Below, piece after piece: positions 5,972-9,445 of a stretch of DNA of 9,445 nucleotides. The DNA comes from Sulfurovum sp. (GTDB taxonomy: Bacteria; Campylobacterota; Campylobacteria; Campylobacterales; Sulfurovaceae): positions 1 through 9,445 of the forward strand of contig DAOVZV010000019.1 in NCBI GenBank assembly GCA_030634925.1, given 5' to 3'. The notes under the pieces were generated by a model, which had not been told where the DNA came from, made no database searches, and saw only the letters and a list, made by a program, of their open reading frames with translations. Every line of letters begins with the position of its first letter. Position 1 is the first letter of the stretch. The translations under genes and the position numbers were made by a program.

Positions 5972-7072
5972 CTATTTTATCTTGAAATAGCTACTTTTTA
6001 AAATTATAAATTTATATAGCTCTTTTTCATCTTCTAGTCCTAGACTTTTGACAACTTTTGGATTGACTATGTGATAACCTAGTACTACTTCAATCTCATC
6101 ACCACTTTTGAGTGCTTTATCAAATTTGATAGACCGTTTCTCATCACCCTTAATCATATTGTCTTTTACAATTTCAGTTGCCAACCAAGGCATAGATGGT
6201 TTGCCATCTGTTCCTATTATCTTCATAAATGTATGAGTCCTTAGCTCTTCTGATTTTCCATCTCTTTTCAATACTGTTTTTAGCTTGACAATACGAAGTG
6301 GATGTATCAATAGATTGTGAGGTGCTTTATTGTGTACTATAATCTCAAATTCATTATCTAATGCTTGATAACTAATATCAACATACTTAGCCAAAAGTTC
6401 AGGTGAATTTCTCACACCTGCAAAACCATGAAAAGCGTGTGTTTTTGACTGTCTAATCGTCGTACTAGAACCTAAGACCTGAGGCATATGACAAGTAATA
6501 CAGTTACTCTTTTCATTTTTAGCCCCTGCCAAATCTGTAGTACAGACATTGAATTTCTTTTCATTTTGCTTGTGTGAGTGACATCCCATACATATCTTGC
6601 CAGTGTAGAAATTTTTGTTTGTATAGTCTATATCATGATATGGTGAACCTGTGACATCTTTGACAAGTCCAAACATTGAACTCTTCTCTTTGTAGATAAT
6701 CTTTTGGTCTTCCATACCTTTTTGGGCAGAATAGAGAGTTTTATCTTTTGTCTCATAAATATTTTTGTTGGATTCTGTATGTTTTTCTATATCTATGATA
6801 GTGTGACAAGATATACAAGTTATACCTTTGTGAGCTGTATCTTTTGTCTCTTCTGGTGCGTGACATTTGGCACAAGTATAGTCCTCTTCCATCTTAGATG
6901 GATGTTTATCCCATACTGCTTTGTGAACCTTATCATATTTAACTGTAGATTTTTTGTGATAAGATTGCTCAAATTCATTATATATAGTTGGATGACAACT
7001 CTTACATGTATTTAGATTGTTTGCTGATAGTGTTATAGATAACAAAACCATTAGTGTTAGTATTAGACGCAT
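5972..7072 (-). CDS. Periplasmic pentaheme cytochrome c (cytochrome c554-like)
   Basis: This 366-residue protein has a signal peptide (MRLILTLMVLLSITLSA) and five CXXCH haem-binding sites: CKSCH 23-27, CAKCH 67-71, CISCH 86-90, CMGCH 161-165 and CITCH 191-195. All haems are in the N-terminal 200 residues, which resemble the cytochrome c554-type multihaem fold. The remaining 165 residues are haem-free and beta-rich (FEIIVHNKAPHNLLIHPLR and later strands). Spare histidines (H39, H50, H57, H81, H98 and others) can serve as distal ligands. It should carry electrons in the periplasm, but the donor and acceptor cannot be read from sequence. It is too short in haem count for hydroxylamine oxidoreductase (eight) and lacks the CXXCK of NrfA. 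The start is fixed by AAGGAGAT upstream. An FNR-type box sits at the promoter, so expression is probably oxygen-limited or respiration-linked. Confidence 0.92.
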   Translation of the reverse strand: MRLILTLMVLLSITLSANNLNTCKSCHPTIYNEFEQSYHKKSTVKYDKVHKAVWDKHPSKMEEDYTCAKCHAPEETKDTAHKGITCISCHTIIDIEKHTESNKNIYETKDKTLYSAQKGMEDQKIIYKEKSSMFGLVKDVTGSPYHDIDYTNKNFYTGKICMGCHSHKQNEKKFNVCTTDLAGAKNEKSNCITCHMPQVLGSSTTIRQSKTHAFHGFAGVRNSPELLAKYVDISYQALDNEFEIIVHNKAPHNLLIHPLRIVKLKTVLKRDGKSEELRTHTFMKIIGTDGKPSMPWLATEIVKDNMIKGDEKRSIKFDKALKSGDEIEVVLGYHIVNPKVVKSLGLEDEKELYKFIILKSSYFKIK

Positions 7073-7102
7073 TTAAATCTCCTTGTTTCAATTAGGAGTT
7101 AT

Positions 7103-7108
7103 ATTATC
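7103..7108 (-). promoter_or_regulatory. -10 element of the cytochrome promoter
   Basis: GATAAT on the minus strand lies about 30 nt upstream of the cytochrome ATG. It predicts a transcription start near 7095-7096. That start places the FNR-type box centre (7135.5) about 40-41 bp upstream, the class II activator position. Confidence 0.5.
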
Positions 7109-7128
7109 TTACTTAAAAATAAAATTGT

Positions 7129-7142
7129 TTGATTTATATCAA
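7129..7142. promoter_or_regulatory. FNR/CRP-family operator
   Basis: TTGATTTATATCAA is an exact match to the FNR consensus TTGAT-N4-ATCAA and a perfect dyad in its outer arms. It is centred about 40-41 bp before the predicted start of the pentaheme cytochrome gene, where such activators contact RNA polymerase. A Crp/Fnr-family protein of this organism is the expected ligand. No such gene is in the window. Confidence 0.75.
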
Positions 7143-7160
7143 TCTATGATTTAAACTCTA

Positions 7161-7185
7161 AAAGGTGCATACTAAATACACCTTT
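7161..7185 (-). terminator. Hairpin after the DnaJ-zinc-finger-like gene
   Basis: AAAGGTG (7161-7167) and CACCTTT (7179-7185) form a 7-bp stem with an 11-nt loop. It begins 6 nt after the gene's stop and is followed on the minus strand by TAGAGTTT. It probably ends that transcript before the FNR-controlled cytochrome promoter. Confidence 0.5.
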
Positions 7186-7191
7186 AAAATA

Positions 7192-7362
7192 TTATATTTT
7201 GGCTACTTCACCTGTAGCATGACATCTATATCCAGATGGAGATTTATCTGCACATTTACCATCACCATAACACTTTTTACAGTTTTCACCATCACTTGTT
7301 TTCCCTGTACCCTCACACCATTTACACTTTTTAGAACCTTCACAGTTTGGACATACTTCCAT
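7192..7362 (-). CDS. 56-residue DnaJ-type zinc-finger miniprotein
   Basis: The protein starts MEVCPNCEGSKKCKWCEGTG and carries two complete CxxCxGxG motifs (CKWCEGTG 13-20, CKKCYGDG 28-35). They are preceded by a near-copy at 4-11 (CPNCEGSK), and two further cysteines lie at 37 and 47. CxxCxGxG is the zinc-binding repeat of the central domain of DnaJ/Hsp40, but the J-domain and substrate-binding parts are absent. Small free-standing proteins of this kind occur elsewhere, for example anti-TRAP, where the motif mediates protein binding. Here the partner is unknown. It probably folds around one or two zinc ions in the cytosol. The start is well supported by AAAGGAG 5 nt upstream, and a hairpin follows the TAA. 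It lies between the tandem-MerR gene and the pentaheme cytochrome gene. It could also be read as a redox-active thiol protein. Confidence 0.85.
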   Translation of the reverse strand: MEVCPNCEGSKKCKWCEGTGKTSDGENCKKCYGDGKCADKSPSGYRCHATGEVAKI

Positions 7363-7391
7363 TTGAACTCCTTTAAATTTATTATACAGTT

Positions 7392-7397
7392 ATTATA
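7392..7397 (-). promoter_or_regulatory. Candidate -10 element for the zinc-finger miniprotein
   Basis: TATAAT on the minus strand lies about 30 nt before the ATG, in the gap after the MerR-like gene, with T-rich sequence upstream and no clear -35. A second TATAAT at 7381-7386 is too close to the ribosome site to be the better choice. Confidence 0.4.
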
Positions 7398-7423
7398 TAT
7401 AAAAATTCATAGATTAAACTTAT

Positions 7424-8077
7424 TTACTTTATTAGTTTATGATGTTCTTTTACAGTGTGCATATTGAATATATATGGCTTTAGTTTGAGTATAATATCAA
7501 AAAGTAGCTCATATCTTGCATTGTGTGTATCCTCTTTGCTTTTGAGTAGAGTTGAACCTATCTCATTTTCTCTATTTGCCAACTCTTTTGCATCTACGAC
7601 ATAACTCTCTATCAATCCAAAATCCAAACCTAGAGATTTGGCTCGTTGAAGTACCTCTATCATCTCCAATTCCTTGGTAGAAAATCCTCTAGCCCTTTGA
7701 AATATATATCCCTTATCCTGATATGCTATCAGCTCTTGAGGCTCTATATTTGATAGACTAATTACTTCATCTGTGCTATACCATCTATTCTCTTTTGCTC
7801 CTGATATTAACTCCAAAGAACGCACAATAGCCTCAAAACTACCATCAAAATCCAAATGATTATCTCTAAATATATTCTGTATCTCTGATATAGTATAAGA
7901 AAAATTCGATTGTAAATATTTGATAAATTTGATAATCTCTATACAACTCTCATCGTATAGATGCACATTTGGTTTTGGCTTGGATGGAGTAGGCAAAAGC
8001 CCCTCTTTGAGATAATACAATATAGTAGATTTACTCTCATTTGTCTCTAGCATAAGCTCTTTCATCTTGATACTCAT
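7424..8077 (-). CDS. Transcription regulator with two tandem MerR-like domains
   Basis: This 217-residue protein begins with a MerR-type winged helix (residues about 5-70, MLETNESKSTILYYLKEGLL, then a wing, then SNFSYTISEIQNIF). A second MerR-like unit follows at about 99-160 (WYSTDEVISLSNIEPQELIA, Y-Q-D-K-G-Y-I, then RGFSTKELEMIEVLQRAKSL, LGLDFGLIESYV). The rest is a helical tail that could be the dimerisation coil. MerR proteins bind dyads between -35 and -10 boxes. There is a single cysteine (45), so the usual metal-sensing cysteine pairs are absent and the signal is unknown. The ATG at 8077 is preceded by GAGGA at 6-7 nt. It is divergent from the vWA lipoprotein gene across a 108-bp gap that contains both promoters, so it may control itself and that gene. 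Confidence 0.85.
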   Translation of the reverse strand: MSIKMKELMLETNESKSTILYYLKEGLLPTPSKPKPNVHLYDESCIEIIKFIKYLQSNFSYTISEIQNIFRDNHLDFDGSFEAIVRSLELISGAKENRWYSTDEVISLSNIEPQELIAYQDKGYIFQRARGFSTKELEMIEVLQRAKSLGLDFGLIESYVVDAKELANRENEIGSTLLKSKEDTHNARYELLFDIILKLKPYIFNMHTVKEHHKLIK

Positions 8078-8105
8078 AGATTATCCTCTTTATTTTTAGA
8101 GTTGT

Positions 8106-8134
8106 AGTATAGAGGATTTTTCTCTTAGTGTCAA
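8106..8134 (-). promoter_or_regulatory. Consensus promoter of the tandem-MerR gene
   Basis: On the minus strand, TTGACA (8134-8129) and TATACT (8111-8106) are separated by 17 bp, close to the sigma-70 optimum. This is not the 19-bp stretched spacer of classic MerR-activated promoters. The spacer holds a short dyad, AGAG (8111-8114) and CTCT (8122-8125), that could be an operator half-pair. Confidence 0.7.
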
Positions 8135-8157
8135 GCGATAGTTTACGATTTGATTTA

Positions 8158-8166
8158 TGCTATACT
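8158..8166 (+). promoter_or_regulatory. Extended -10 for the vWA lipoprotein gene
   Basis: TGCTATACT matches an extended -10 (TGnTATACT) on the plus strand, with only weak -35-like sequence upstream. The resulting leader would be short, with AAGGA at 8174-8178. Confidence 0.45.
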
Positions 8167-8185
8167 TATAAAAAAGGAAAAGATT

Positions 8186-9193
8186 ATGAATATAATACAA
8201 AGAATAACAACTATAGTAATATCAACCCTAATCATAAATGGATGTGGAGGTTCAGAAGATGATTTTATAAATATAGTCACAAGTTGTGACACAAATATAG
8301 AAACTCTCAAAGCCCAAAATGGAATATCTGATGAGTGCAAAGAGTCGATACAGAGCCTATTGCCATCTGCTGAAAACAATATCAAAAGTAGCCTAATATC
8401 ACTAGGCAAAGATGGTACAAATCTTTTTCTACTAGGAGCAGATAGCATAGGAGAGAGTATAAATCTAAACTCCTCCACCATAACTATAGATATGACTACA
8501 GATGGAGTAGAGACAAGACTAACCAATTTGGATTATAATATAAAAACCATAGCTGATATAGACGCAACTATAAAACCTCTAATATCTATTTCCTCTATCA
8601 TAGACTATAGTGCAAGTATGTCAAATGATGATATAGATGACGCAGTAAGCATATATCAAGACATATACAATATATTTATCACACCTATAATAGAGAGTGA
8701 AATCAGGCTATTTTCAGAGATGGTTATGCAAAAGCTAGACTTCAACATAGACAAAGAGATATTAAACAGCCATATCACAAGAGATGACAACTATCAAAAA
8801 AGTAGCACAGCCCTATATGACGCTATGGGAACTGGGTTTGAAGAACTAGCACAAAGAGATACACCAATCAAACTAATGATTGTAGCCACAGACGGTATGG
8901 AAAATGCATCCACCATATACAATACAGAAAAATCACTATACGATTTATCCCAACAACACAATATCCCAGTAATACTACTAGGCTCACTATTTTCAGATAT
9001 AGATTTTATGAAAAATATGGCAAAAGAGACAAATGGATTATTTATCTACAGTAAATCATTTATAACCCTAAAAGAAGAAGCAAAAATGATGATAAATATG
9101 GTAAAAAATATCCAAGTAATCCAAATCACCAAGACAACATCACCAAATAGTACATTTATAGTGAGTGTAGATGGTAGAGAGGTTGGGTTTTAG
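8186..9193 (+). CDS. von Willebrand factor A-domain lipoprotein
   Basis: This 335-residue protein starts at ATG 8186, with AAGGA 7 nt upstream. An ATG 36 bases earlier has no ribosome site and would add residues ahead of the signal. The signal ends in the lipobox I-N-G-C with Cys20, so the protein is a membrane-anchored lipoprotein. After a polar linker with three more cysteines, a vWA domain runs from about residue 133 to 310. It has a complete MIDAS metal site: DYSAS at 140-144, Thr208 in SSTALYDAM and Asp236 in ATDGME. Such domains bind divalent metal and a protein partner, usually in surface adhesion or assembly complexes. No partner ATPase or pilus gene is nearby. It is divergent from the tandem-MerR gene and convergent with the partial gene at the right edge. 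Confidence 0.88.
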   Translation: MNIIQRITTIVISTLIINGCGGSEDDFINIVTSCDTNIETLKAQNGISDECKESIQSLLPSAENNIKSSLISLGKDGTNLFLLGADSIGESINLNSSTITIDMTTDGVETRLTNLDYNIKTIADIDATIKPLISISSIIDYSASMSNDDIDDAVSIYQDIYNIFITPIIESEIRLFSEMVMQKLDFNIDKEILNSHITRDDNYQKSSTALYDAMGTGFEELAQRDTPIKLMIVATDGMENASTIYNTEKSLYDLSQQHNIPVILLGSLFSDIDFMKNMAKETNGLFIYSKSFITLKEEAKMMINMVKNIQVIQITKTTSPNSTFIVSVDGREVGF

Positions 9194-9218
9194 GGTTTTA
9201 ACAGCTATAATAAATATC

Positions 9219-9445
9219 CTATAGACTCCAATAATAACTAGTATAATAATAGCTTTTTTCTTTACCATTGTATATAAAACTATCATAATTCCACATATCA
9301 GTTTTTATTTCATCTCCCCAACTATCTTTTGTAATATGATATTTTACCTTATCATTTAGATTATTATAAACAAAACTTGAAATACCTATATGATTTGGAG
9401 ATTGTAAATTATCACCAATTTTAACAGATTTATTTACAGTATTAC
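9219..9445 (-). CDS. C-terminal fragment of an unidentified gene
   Basis: A minus-strand frame stays open from the right edge (first complete codon at 9443) to TAG at 9219-9221, giving 74 residues. The sequence is rich in Tyr, Asn and Asp (KYHITKDSWGDEIKTD, YNGKEKSYYYTSYYWSL) and reads as a beta-rich, possibly surface-exposed protein end. No family is recognised. An open frame of 75 codons in AT-rich DNA is moderate support. It is convergent with the vWA gene, with 25 bp between stops. Confidence 0.55.
   Translation of the reverse strand, partial: NTVNKSVKIGDNLQSPNHIGISSFVYNNLNDKVKYHITKDSWGDEIKTDMWNYDSFIYNGKEKSYYYTSYYWSL

Noticed and set aside
6704..7015. Plus-strand cysteine- and phenylalanine-rich ORF
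   Set aside because: It is a shadow of the CXXCH-coding strand of the cytochrome gene.
7165..7467. Plus-strand ORF of 100 codons
   Set aside because: It is antisense to the zinc-finger miniprotein, which has the CxxCxGxG motif, a strong ribosome site and a fitting stop.
8155..8526. Minus-strand ORF of 123 codons over the vWA gene start
   Set aside because: It is antisense to the lipobox and linker of a well-supported gene, and its ribosome site is absent.
9203..9259. AGCTAT/ATAGCT followed by a T run as a terminator for the vWA gene
   Set aside because: The 6-bp stem with a 40-nt loop is too weak to claim, although the T run is suggestive.

Overview
This AT-rich 9.4 kb window reads as an ordinary chromosomal stretch from a low-GC Gram-negative bacterium. 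I place it in Campylobacterota, perhaps near Sulfurimonas or Sulfurovum. The reasons are the YchF sequence as I remember the family, heavy use of ATA and AGA codons, a periplasmic pentaheme cytochrome, and lipoproteins. The genus is a guess. I see no tRNA, rRNA, CRISPR array or insertion sequence.

Left block (1-3207, minus strand): a tightly packed run reading right to left. It begins with ychF, broken by one in-frame UGA. It continues with a DUF302 lipoprotein, a DUF1456 (YehS-type) protein, an exported TPR-like protein, two small unrecognised cytosolic proteins and the start of a gene that leaves the window. Several junctions overlap by one base or lie within a few bases, so co-transcription and coupling are likely.

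Centre (3298-4659): a 44-residue, almost pure Lys/Ala histone-H1-like peptide gene on the minus strand has its own consensus promoter (TTGACT-17-TAGAAT) and a downstream hairpin. It is divergent from a plus-strand YheT-family alpha/beta hydrolase. The hydrolase is preceded by a 20-codon ORF that has a good ribosome binding site and overlaps the yheT start. yheT then runs 17 bp into the tail of a convergent gene.

Right-centre (4643-7362, minus strand): an exported cysteine-containing orphan and an exported DUF1566 protein form a pair. Upstream of them lie a competing-hairpin region, a pentaheme cytochrome c with a perfect FNR-type box about 40 bp upstream of its likely transcription start, and a 56-residue protein that resembles only the zinc-finger part of DnaJ.

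Right end (7424-9445): a regulator with two MerR-like domains in tandem has its own TTGACA-17-TATACT promoter. It is divergent from a von Willebrand A-domain lipoprotein with an intact MIDAS site. A minus-strand gene fragment enters from the right edge.

The clearest anomalies are the UGA in ychF, the small genes that length-based gene calling would miss, the FNR-box cytochrome promoter and the tandem-MerR regulator. I found no self-contained new defence or mobile system.
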